Assembly (NCBI GenBank): GCA_036557885.1
Contig: DATBGS010000113.1
Location: forward strand, 1-8,527
Source: DATBGS01 sp036557885
Lineage (GTDB): Bacteria; Chloroflexota; Ktedonobacteria; Ktedonobacterales; DATBGS01
Direction: 5' to 3'
Length of the DNA stretch: 8,527 nucleotides
Shown piece by piece: positions 1 through 4,999 of this stretch. Position numbers and translations under genes: made by a program. Every line of letters begins with the position of its first letter. The first letter of the stretch is position 1. The notes beneath the pieces are model-generated. The model was not told the DNA's origin, did no database searches, and saw only the letters and a list, made by a program, of their open reading frames with translations.

Positions 1-1
1 G

Positions 2-103
2 GCTGAAGAAGAGACGCACGTCGTCTTGCTGGAGCCAAAGACGGTGCTGAACACAGGCAATGTGCAGAACGAAAGGACCGTTACCGATGTCGAGCGTATC
101 TGA
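2..103 (+). CDS. Possible 3' end of an upstream gene (unidentified)
   Basis: This frame is open from the window edge to a TGA at 101-103 and encodes about 33 residues, ending in ...TVTDVERI. I do not recognise the family. If real, it overlaps the preferred trpA start by 17 bp, which would fit a translationally coupled operon. The competing reading is that the upstream gene ends in another frame, at the TGA at 4-6 or at 48-50, and that this stretch is leader sequence. The fragment is too short to decide, so the call rests only on the lack of stops in this frame. Confidence 0.25.
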   Translation, partial: AEEETHVVLLEPKTVLNTGNVQNERTVTDVERI

Positions 104-983
104 GGGCAGCGCTCCTGACGCTGCCGCCCCCAGCGCGAGCAACGCCGCCCGTCCTCAGCTTGCGCTGGCAGCCAGCATTGATCGCGCCTTTGAGCGGGCC
201 AAAGATGAGGGGCGTATCTGCCTGATACCCTATGTCATGGCGGGCTATCCTGATGCTGCCAGCAGCCAGGCGCTTGCGCTGGGGCTGGCGCGGGCTGGCG
301 CGGATGTCATAGAGCTTGGCGTGCCGTTTTCTGACCCGCTGGCGGACGGCGTGACTATCCAGCATGCCGGGCAGGTGGCGCTTCAGGGTGGGATGCGGCT
401 TTCGGGCGTGCTGGCGCTGGCCGAGGCGATTCATCGGCAGGTTGCGACGCCGCTGGTGCTGATGGGCTATTATAACCCGCTGCTGGCCTTTGGGCTGGAG
501 CACTTCTGCGAGGCGGCGGCTGCGGCTGGCGTGGCTGGCCTGATTGTACCTGATCTGCCGCCGGAAGAGGCGGAGCCGCTGCTCCAGGCGGCGCAGCAAT
601 CTGGCCTGTGCCTGATCTTTCTGGTGACGCCCACCAGCCCGCCGGAGCGTATTCGGCGCGTGGCGGAGGCGGTCCACACGCAAGGCAGCGGCTTTGTGTA
701 CTGTGTTTCGCTGAGCGGTGTGACCGGGGCACGCAGCGATTTGCCGTCGCACTTGCAGGAATTTCTGGCGCGAGTGCGGGCACAGATTCGCCTGCCGCTG
801 GCAGTGGGTTTTGGCGTTTCCACGCCCGCGCATGTGGCGCAGCTTGCGCAGATGGCCGATGGCGCGGTGGTCGCCAGCAAGTTGATCAATCTGCTTGATC
901 AAACGCCTGGCCCGCAAGGTATTGCTGAAACGCTGCGCTATTTCGAGGCGCTGCGCCCAGCAGCCAGGCGCTCTGCTCAATGA
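87..983 (+). CDS. trpA: Tryptophan synthase alpha subunit
   Basis: Converts indole-3-glycerol phosphate to indole and glyceraldehyde 3-phosphate; indole passes to TrpB in the cytosolic alpha2-beta2 complex, the last step of tryptophan synthesis. The 298-residue product is a complete TIM barrel with a roughly 30-residue Ala/Ser/Pro-rich N-terminal lead. Visible family motifs: IPYVMAGYPD near 47-56; VIELGVPFSDPLADG with the catalytic acids at Glu76 and Asp87 (same 11-residue spacing as Glu49/Asp60 of the Salmonella enzyme); LIVPDLPPEE near 152-161; SLSGVTGAR near 208-216; and the phosphate-side GFGVSTP near 241-247. The ATG at 87 is chosen because GAAAGGA at 71-77 lies about 9 nt upstream. An in-frame ATG at 60 adds nine residues but has no good ribosome site. 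trpB would be expected upstream, outside the window. Identity is secure; the start is moderately secure. Confidence 0.95.
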   Translation: MSSVSEGSAPDAAAPSASNAARPQLALAASIDRAFERAKDEGRICLIPYVMAGYPDAASSQALALGLARAGADVIELGVPFSDPLADGVTIQHAGQVALQGGMRLSGVLALAEAIHRQVATPLVLMGYYNPLLAFGLEHFCEAAAAAGVAGLIVPDLPPEEAEPLLQAAQQSGLCLIFLVTPTSPPERIRRVAEAVHTQGSGFVYCVSLSGVTGARSDLPSHLQEFLARVRAQIRLPLAVGFGVSTPAHVAQLAQMADGAVVASKLINLLDQTPGPQGIAETLRYFEALRPAARRSAQ

Positions 984-1028
984 CACCTGTGCCGATAGGT
1001 GAGGGGACGCACCGGCAAGATGCCGGTG
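984..1028 (+). other. Two tandem hairpins after trpA
   Basis: Directly after the trpA stop, CACCT (984-988) pairs with AGGTG (997-1001) around an 8-nt loop. Next, CACCGGCA (1010-1017) and TGCCGGTG (1021-1028) form a perfect 8-bp stem with a 3-nt loop. Neither is followed by a T-run on either strand, so a textbook intrinsic terminator is not shown. They may protect the trpA mRNA 3' end or serve Rho-assisted termination before the fabH promoter. The rest of the 984-1201 gap holds a G-rich stretch at 1029-1063 and the fabH promoter and ribosome site. Confidence 0.5.
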
Positions 1029-1081
1029 GTACAAGGGGGTGGGGCAGGGCAGGGGAGGAGGAAATTGGCCCCTTCGATGCT

Positions 1082-1110
1082 CGCTTTTGCGCATGCCTCT
1101 ATGTTACAAT
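1082..1110 (+). promoter_or_regulatory. Probable fabH promoter (extended -10)
   Basis: TACAAT at 1105-1110 is preceded by TG at 1102-1103, giving the extended -10 form TGnTACAAT. The -35 region is weak (CGCTTT or GCTTTT near 1082-1088 at 16-17 bp spacing), as is common when an extended -10 is present. It lies about 91 bp before the fabH ATG. The same ATGnTA(C/T)(A/C)AT pattern recurs before the RHH gene and rdgB, which supports the call. Confidence 0.55.
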
Positions 1111-1201
1111 GAGGGTAAACGTGTCTTCCGGCAGCGCAACCCTGGCCTCATCTTTCACTCTCAGCATTCATTCCGTGCTGCCGGATAGAGAAGGGAGCAG
1201 C

Positions 1202-2251
1202 ATGAGCGGTTCTAGCACCATTACCGGGTGGGGCAAGTATGTACCCTCTAAAGTCCTCACCAACGCTGACCTGGAGCAGATGGTAGAAACCAACAATGAA
1301 TGGATTATCTCGCGGACGGGCATCCGTGAGCGGCGCATTGCGGGACCAGAGGAAACGGCCTCGACAATGGCGCTGGCGGCGGCCCGCGATGCGCTCGCGG
1401 TTGCCGGTATCACCGCCCAAGACCTGGGCATGATTATTGTGGGCACGGTCTGCCCGGATTATCACTTCCCCAGTGTGGGCTGCATTGTCCAGGCAAAGCT
1501 GGGCGCAAGCTGCCCGGCTTTTGATATTGAGGCGGCGTGCAGCGGTTTCCTGTATGGCCTCTCGATTGCCCACCAGTTTGCCCGCAGCGGTGCGGCCAAG
1601 CATGTGCTGGTGATTGGCACCGAAAAACTCTCGATGTATGTGGACTACACTGACCGGGCGACGTGCATCCTCTTTGGCGATGGCGCGGGCGCGGCGGTGG
1701 TGAGCGCGTGCGAGGCGTCTGTCGGCTTCCATTCGTTTACGCTTGGCTCGGATGGTTCGCGCCCGGAACTGCTCTACGTGCCCACCGGCGGCAGCGCTGA
1801 GCCTGTGACCGAAGACGCCCTGCGCAGCGGACGGCACTGCATCAAGATGATGGGGTCGGAGGTCTTTAAGTTTGCGACGCGGGCGATGGACTCGGCCAGT
1901 GAATTTGTACTCAATGAGGCGGGCATCAAACCGGAGGAGATAGATCTGTTCCTGCCGCACCAGGCCAACCAGCGCATTATCGAAGCGACGGCAAAACGCC
2001 TGGGCCTGCCCAACGAGAAGGTCTTTTTGAATATTGATCGCTACGGGAACACCTCGGCGGCTTCGATTCCCATCGCGCTGTGCGAGGCGATTGAGCAGGG
2101 TAAAGTCTGGCCGGGCGCGAAAGTGGTCTTTGCCGCGTTTGGTGGCGGCCTCACCTGGGGCGCGGCGGCCATGACCTGGACCGCGCCAACGCCAAAGTCG
2201 CTGGTTGCCACGTCACCAGCCAGCGGCGCTACGGCTGGCAGCCGCTCCTAG
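1202..2251 (+). CDS. fabH: 3-oxoacyl-[acyl-carrier-protein] synthase III (KAS III)
   Basis: Condenses an acyl-CoA primer with malonyl-ACP to start fatty acid synthesis (type II FAS, cytosol); primer choice affects straight versus branched chains. The 349-residue protein has the whole thiolase fold of the family. The catalytic triad is visible: Cys113 in EAACSGFLYGL, His253 in LPHQANQRI, and Asn283 in YGNTSAASIP. Typical NEWIISRTGIRERRI lies near 32-46 and GGGLTWGAA near 314-322. A 20-residue Thr/Ser/Ala tail beyond the usual C-terminus is low-complexity. The ATG at 1202 follows AAGGGAG at 1191-1197 with a short spacer and starts at the conserved N-terminus. The frame extends upstream, but that part (980-1201) looks non-coding and holds the promoter. 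It stands alone, not in a fab cluster. Family assignment is firm; primer specificity cannot be read from sequence. Confidence 0.95.
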   Translation: MSGSSTITGWGKYVPSKVLTNADLEQMVETNNEWIISRTGIRERRIAGPEETASTMALAAARDALAVAGITAQDLGMIIVGTVCPDYHFPSVGCIVQAKLGASCPAFDIEAACSGFLYGLSIAHQFARSGAAKHVLVIGTEKLSMYVDYTDRATCILFGDGAGAAVVSACEASVGFHSFTLGSDGSRPELLYVPTGGSAEPVTEDALRSGRHCIKMMGSEVFKFATRAMDSASEFVLNEAGIKPEEIDLFLPHQANQRIIEATAKRLGLPNEKVFLNIDRYGNTSAASIPIALCEAIEQGKVWPGAKVVFAAFGGGLTWGAAAMTWTAPTPKSLVATSPASGATAGSRS

Positions 2252-2270
2252 AAAGATGGCAAATCAAAAG

Positions 2271-2294
2271 GGCGCGCGACAGATGTCGCGCGCC
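2271..2294. terminator. Bidirectional terminator hairpin between fabH and the oxidoreductase gene
   Basis: GGCGCGCGACA (2271-2281) and TGTCGCGCGCC (2284-2294) form a perfect 11-bp GC-rich stem with a 2-nt gap. It lies between two convergent genes, 20 bp past the fabH TAG and 27 bp before the minus-strand stop. Read on the minus strand it is followed by CTTTTGATTT, a usable T-rich tail; on the + strand the tail TCTTCGTC is weaker. It probably serves both genes and works better for the minus-strand one. Confidence 0.8.
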
Positions 2295-2320
2295 TCTTCG
2301 TCGCTCTGCGAGAGCGTCTT

Positions 2321-3271
2321 TCAGGCCACCTTCAGAACGATCTTGCCGCGTGTGTGCCCAAACTCTTTGAGCGTCTGGGCTTCTTGCGCGTGTTGAAGCG
2401 GGAGAACCTTGCCCACGATAGGCCGCAGATGTCCGCGATCTACCAGGCGACCCAATTCCTGCAAGATCTCGCTCGTCGGGTTGCCCATGAGCATCAGGCC
2501 GCGCGCGCCGTGTTTGGCCGCCGCCTCCTCTGAAGGAGGCATCAGAAGAGAGACCAGCAGCCCTCCACGTTTGAGGGTGCCCCAGGAGCGCTGCTCGACT
2601 TCTCCGCCTTGCGTGTCAAGGACGATGTCCACGTTGCCGTTCAGCGTTTCAAACCTCGTCGCCCGGTAGTCAATGACCTCGTCAGCCCCCAGACTCTGGA
2701 CAAACTCGGCATCATGACTGGCGGCGGTAGCGACTACCCTGGCTGCTTTGTAGTGGGCCAATTGGATAGCAAAAGTGCCAACACCTCCTGCGCCTCCATG
2801 CACCAGCACCCGCTGCCCGGCTTGCAGTTGGCCTGAGTCTACCAGGGCTTGCCAGGCGACGGCGGCGGCCAGAGGCATTGCTGCTGCCTCCACGAAGTCG
2901 AGGGTCTGGGGTTTGGGCGCCAGATGCGCGCTGGGGATGCAGGCATACTGTGCATACGCGCCGCCGCTCACCCCGGCAAAGCCATAGACCTCCTGCCCGA
3001 CGCTGAAGTTGGACACGCCCTCCCCTGTCGCGGCCACGACTCCGGCCACGTCGGTCCCGGTAATGACGGGCAAGGGCAAGGGGAGCATGCTCTGTAGCCA
3101 GCCTTGCCGCAGCTTGTAATCGAAGGGATTGACTCCTGCGGCTCGAACCTTAACAAGCACCTCCCCTGGGCGAGGCAGAGGGGCGGGCACTTGCTCATAC
3201 ATGAGTACCTCTGGTCCTCCATAGGTGTGAAAACGAACGGCTTGCATGGTTTGCGGAAGATGGGACGGCAT
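2321..3271 (-). CDS. NADP-dependent zinc-independent MDR oxidoreductase (quinone oxidoreductase/enoyl reductase-like)
   Basis: A 316-residue medium-chain dehydrogenase/reductase, probably cytosolic, that should use NADPH to reduce a quinone or an activated C=C bond; the exact substrate is not readable. The N-terminal GroES-like part opens with MQAVRFHTYGGPEVL (9-23) and has AAGVNPFDYKLRQG (44-57). The Rossmann part has the dinucleotide loop HGGAGGVG (158-165), and the protein ends with the usual GHTRGKIVLKV. The cysteine clusters that bind zinc in alcohol dehydrogenases are absent, placing it with zeta-crystallin/QOR-like enzymes. The ATG at 3271 is preceded by GAAAGGAG at good spacing, so the in-frame upstream extension to 3367 and the internal Met at 3247 are both less likely. 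It converges on fabH and appears monocistronic; the IS element now lies 209 bp upstream. Confidence 0.88.
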   Translation of the reverse strand: MPSHLPQTMQAVRFHTYGGPEVLMYEQVPAPLPRPGEVLVKVRAAGVNPFDYKLRQGWLQSMLPLPLPVITGTDVAGVVAATGEGVSNFSVGQEVYGFAGVSGGAYAQYACIPSAHLAPKPQTLDFVEAAAMPLAAAVAWQALVDSGQLQAGQRVLVHGGAGGVGTFAIQLAHYKAARVVATAASHDAEFVQSLGADEVIDYRATRFETLNGNVDIVLDTQGGEVEQRSWGTLKRGGLLVSLLMPPSEEAAAKHGARGLMLMGNPTSEILQELGRLVDRGHLRPIVGKVLPLQHAQEAQTLKEFGHTRGKIVLKVA

Positions 3272-3480
3272 GTGTTTGGCTCCTTTCAGATGCTGAGAGA
3301 TATGCCGAGAGGCACATTGGGAAAAAGCGTTTGAGGCTGTACCGTCCCAGCGCTCATTTCTCTTCAAGTGTAGCCTGCCTGCGTCCCAAAAACGTTACGG
3401 CGAGCGTTACGAATCTTTGTTGGGTTTTCTGCTGCCGCAGCCCCTATGAAGGCATTTCCAAGACAGATGGGTGGCTTTAT
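3272..3480. other. Non-coding upstream region of the oxidoreductase gene, with a 7-bp direct repeat
   Basis: I see no convincing gene in these 209 bases between the minus-strand oxidoreductase start and the IS left end. They hold the ribosome site of that gene near 3280-3287. A direct repeat, CGTTACG at 3393-3399 and again at 3405-3411 (12-bp period), could be a regulator site. A minus-strand TACACT lies near 3371-3376, but no matching -35 was found, so no promoter is claimed. Confidence 0.4.
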
Positions 3481-3496
3481 CAAGAGCCGCGTAAAA

Positions 3497-3517
3497 CCCC
3501 TGCCTTTAGGCATGGGG
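3497..3517 (+). repeat. Left-end transposase-recognition hairpin with bulged T
   Basis: CCCC-TGCC (3497-3504), loop TTTA (3505-3508), GGCA (3509-3512), unpaired T at 3513, GGGG (3514-3517). The unpaired T between the two 4-bp stem halves is the feature that Y1 transposases of the IS200/IS605 family recognise. The right-end hairpin has the same plan. Confidence 0.85.
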
Positions 3518-3521
3518 ATAT

Positions 3522-3541
3522 AAGCGGCGCGGTTCGCGCTT
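3522..3541 (+). repeat. Second imperfect hairpin in the left end, touching the -35 box
   Basis: AAGCG (3522-3526), unpaired G at 3527, CG, loop CGGTT (3530-3534), CG, CGCTT (3537-3541). It runs into the TTGACA box at 3540-3545, so protein binding or single-strand folding here could affect transcription of the element's genes. It may be a second structural part of the left end or chance in GC-rich DNA. Confidence 0.4.
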
Positions 3542-3569
3542 GACACACACGTACTGCGTATGGTATCAT
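3540..3569 (+). promoter_or_regulatory. Promoter of the RHH-tnpB operon (near consensus, extended -10)
   Basis: A perfect -35 box TTGACA (3540-3545), 18-bp spacer, and TATCAT (3564-3569) preceded by TG at 3561-3562 (extended -10). Transcription should begin about 6-8 nt after 3569, at or next to the ATG at 3576. There is no purine-rich ribosome site before that ATG, so the message looks leaderless. Confidence 0.75.
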
Positions 3570-3585
3570 ATGTGTATGAACACAT
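3570..3585. promoter_or_regulatory. Inverted repeat over the RHH start codon, candidate operator
   Basis: ATGTGT (3570-3575), spacer ATGA (3576-3579), ACACAT (3580-3585): perfect 6-bp arms starting next to the -10 box and enclosing the start codon. This is where an autorepressor would sit, and Arc-like dimers bind short inverted half-sites. In RNA it could also place the start codon in a hairpin loop if transcription starts early enough. No binding data; inferred from position and symmetry. Confidence 0.45.
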
Positions 3586-3755
3586 CAGAGAACAATCCGA
3601 AGCGTTGGACCATCTATGCTGACCCTGCGTTGATTGAACAATTTCGACAATTGGCGGCTTGGCATAAACGGTCCTTGAATAGTGAATTGATCTGGGCCTT
3701 GGAGCAGTATGCCAAGCAAGAGCAGCGAAAAGCCAAGCGAGAAACGTCCTCGTAA
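3576..3755 (+). CDS. Arc-like ribbon-helix-helix DNA-binding protein of the IS element
   Basis: A 59-residue basic protein that fits the Arc/MetJ ribbon-helix-helix fold: DNA-contacting strand KRWTIYADP (9-17), helix 1 about 17-31, turn KRSLNSE (31-37), helix 2 about 35-54. The segment IEQFRQLAAWHKRSLNSEL aligns by eye with phage P22 Arc, sharing the NSE turn. It should act as a dimer on short DNA sites, likely as a repressor of its own operon, since an inverted repeat covers its start codon. It occupies the position where tnpA usually sits and overlaps tnpB by 47 bp in another frame, suggesting coupled expression. The ATG at 3576 is preferred because the strong promoter predicts transcription from there; ATG 3570 would add two residues and TTG 3540 would overlap the -35 box. 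Fold is well supported, role is inferred. Confidence 0.8.
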   Translation: MNTSENNPKRWTIYADPALIEQFRQLAAWHKRSLNSELIWALEQYAKQEQRKAKRETSS

Positions 3756-4947
3756 GGCGTTTCAGTACCGACTGTACCCAACCAGGCAGCAAGAGCAGCA
3801 CTTGCTCTTTGTGCTGCGCCGCTGTCGGGAACTGTACAATAGTGGGTTGGAGGAGCGCAAAGCCTTCTACCAAATGCGCAGGAAAAGTCTGGGCTACTCT
3901 TCCCAGGCCGCCGAACTGGCTGAGATCAAAGCCGCCTATCCTGCCTACCAGGACATCTACAGCCAGGTCTTGCAAGACGTCTTGCGCCGACTCGACAAAG
4001 CCTTTGCTGCCTTCTTCCGTCGCCTCAGAAACGGGGAAAAGCCGGGCTATCCACGCTTCCAGGGGCAAGGGCGCTATGACAGCTTCTCCTATCCCCAATC
4101 CGGCTTTGCCCTCGCGGGCTGGCAGGGGCCGGGGAAAGAGCGCTACGCGCTGCTCACCCTCTCCAAAATTGGCGACTTGAAAGTTCGTTTGCATCGCCCG
4201 ATGCTGGGTCAGGTGAAAACCTGTACGATCAAGCGGGACGTGAATCACTGGTACGTCATCTTTTCTTGCGAAGTAGAAGAGGAGTCATTGCCACCCTGCG
4301 AAGACGCGGTAGGCATTGATTTGGGCCTGCTCCATTTCGCCACGTTCTCGACAGGGGAAACTATCGAGAACCCACGCCTCTATCGCAAAGGACAAAAGCG
4401 CTTGAAGCTGCTTCAACAAGCCAAGGACCGCAAAAAGCGTGGGAGTCGGCGACGGAAACGTGCCGCGATAGCGCTGGCAAAGGCGCACCGCAAGGTACGG
4501 AACCAACGCAAAGATTTTCAACAGAAAGCGGCGCGTTCCCTGGTGAACCGTTTTGGCCTGATCGTCTTTGAAGACTTGCAAATCACTAACATGAGCAAAG
4601 CGCCCGAACCGAAGCCGGACCCAGACAAAGAGGGCGCCTATCTGCCTAATGGGGCCAGCGCCAAGGCTGGCCTGAACACATCCATTCTCGATGCTGGCTG
4701 GGGACAATTCCAGCAGTTCTGTGTCGCCAAGGCTGAGAGTGCCGGACGCCGCGTGCTGTTTGTGGACCCCTACAACACCAGCCAACTGTGCAGCGGGTGT
4801 GGTCGTCTGGTGCCCAAAGACCTGGACGTGCGCTGGCATGCGTGCCCGTATCCAGACTGCGGCCTTGAGCTAGATCGTGACCACAACTCTGCCAAAATCA
4901 TCTTGTTCCGGGGTCTGGAAGAGGCCCACAGGCTTATGGGCCTGTAG
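3709..4947 (+). CDS. tnpB: TnpB, RNA-guided RuvC-like nuclease of the IS200/IS605 family
   Basis: TnpB proteins use an omega RNA from the element's right end to cut DNA next to a short TAM, helping the element persist at donor sites after excision. This 412-residue protein is full length (the ISDra2 protein is 408). The N-terminal KAFQYRLYPTRQQEQHL (17-33) is followed by the helical and wedge parts to about 190. RuvC-I VGIDLG carries Asp204, RuvC-II VFEDL carries Glu288, and a zinc finger has Cys361, Cys364, Cys379 and Cys384. RuvC-III LDRDHNSAK (388-396) supplies the last acid. A basic stretch at 238-270 (RKKRGSRRRKR) is the bridging region. All catalytic residues are present, so it looks active. 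The ATG at 3709, inside the RHH gene, has GGAG at 3701-3704 just upstream. Its 3' end also folds into the predicted omega RNA. Confidence 0.95.
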   Translation: MPSKSSEKPSEKRPRKAFQYRLYPTRQQEQHLLFVLRRCRELYNSGLEERKAFYQMRRKSLGYSSQAAELAEIKAAYPAYQDIYSQVLQDVLRRLDKAFAAFFRRLRNGEKPGYPRFQGQGRYDSFSYPQSGFALAGWQGPGKERYALLTLSKIGDLKVRLHRPMLGQVKTCTIKRDVNHWYVIFSCEVEEESLPPCEDAVGIDLGLLHFATFSTGETIENPRLYRKGQKRLKLLQQAKDRKKRGSRRRKRAAIALAKAHRKVRNQRKDFQQKAARSLVNRFGLIVFEDLQITNMSKAPEPKPDPDKEGAYLPNGASAKAGLNTSILDAGWGQFQQFCVAKAESAGRRVLFVDPYNTSQLCSGCGRLVPKDLDVRWHACPYPDCGLELDRDHNSAKIILFRGLEEAHRLMGL

Positions 4948-4999
4948 AAGCCCCGCGCTTGAGCGCTGGGGTACTTCACCTATCAACCAGGCCAGCCAG
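4840..4999 (+). ncRNA. Predicted omega RNA (reRNA) with guide at 4980-4999
   Basis: By analogy with ISDra2, the 3' end of tnpB plus the right end should give the RNA scaffold, and sequence just outside the element should give the guide. Seen here: two mutually exclusive stems at 4922-4945, AGGCCCA/TGGGCCT (4922-4928 with 4937-4943) and ACAGGC/GCCTGT (4928-4933 with 4940-4945), then the right-end hairpin at 4951-4971. The guide would begin at 4980 (CTATCAACC...). The predicted TAM is the left flank TTAT or TTTAT (3476-3480). The 5' boundary is a guess. Confidence 0.5.
4951..4971 (+). repeat. Right-end transposase-recognition hairpin with bulged T
   Basis: CCCC-GCGC (4951-4958), loop TTGA (4959-4962), GCGC (4963-4966), unpaired T at 4967, GGGG (4968-4971). 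It shares the outer CCCC/GGGG, the 4-nt loop and the bulged T position with the left-end hairpin, although the inner stem differs. It starts 3 nt after the tnpB stop. Confidence 0.85.

Larger units (their letters stand above)
3481..4979 (+). mobile_element. IS200/IS605-type insertion sequence, tnpB-only with an RHH gene (no tnpA)
   Basis: A 1499-bp element with two overlapping genes, an Arc-like RHH protein and TnpB, and no Y1 HUH transposase. Left end: a hairpin with an unpaired T at 3497-3517, preceded by AAAA (3493-3496), 16 nt inside the flanking target TTAT (3477-3480). Right end: an equivalent hairpin at 4951-4971, preceded by GAAG (4947-4950) and followed by TCAC (4976-4979). In IS608 the guide/cleavage pairs are AAAG/TTAC (left) and GAAT/TCAA (right). 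Here the last base of each guide and the last base of its cleavage site have changed together to AAAA/TTAT and GAAG/TCAC, which supports the exact ends. As expected for this family there are no terminal inverted repeats and no target duplication. Movement would need a TnpA supplied from elsewhere in the genome. Confidence 0.85.

Noticed and set aside
81..1094. Long minus-strand open frame opposite trpA
   Set aside because: Arg/His-rich composition typical of the complement of a GC-rich gene; trpA on the + strand is unmistakable.
980..1201. N-terminal extension of fabH to an ATG at 980
   Set aside because: The added 74 residues show no KAS III similarity and cover hairpins, a promoter and the real ribosome site; the family N-terminus begins at 1202.
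1148..1960. Long minus-strand open frame opposite fabH
   Set aside because: Shadow of fabH, with no recognisable motif and biased composition.
3364..4248. 294-residue minus-strand open frame crossing the IS left end
   Set aside because: It spans the element boundary and the opposite strand of both the RHH gene and tnpB, has no recognisable domain, and is best read as a chance frame.
4285..4839. Minus-strand open frame opposite tnpB
   Set aside because: It lies against the conserved RuvC and zinc-finger coding region of tnpB and shows no family motif of its own.
4951..4971. Right-end hairpin as an intrinsic terminator of tnpB or the deacetylase
   Set aside because: No T-run follows on either strand; its bulged-T form and match to the left-end hairpin fit transposase recognition.
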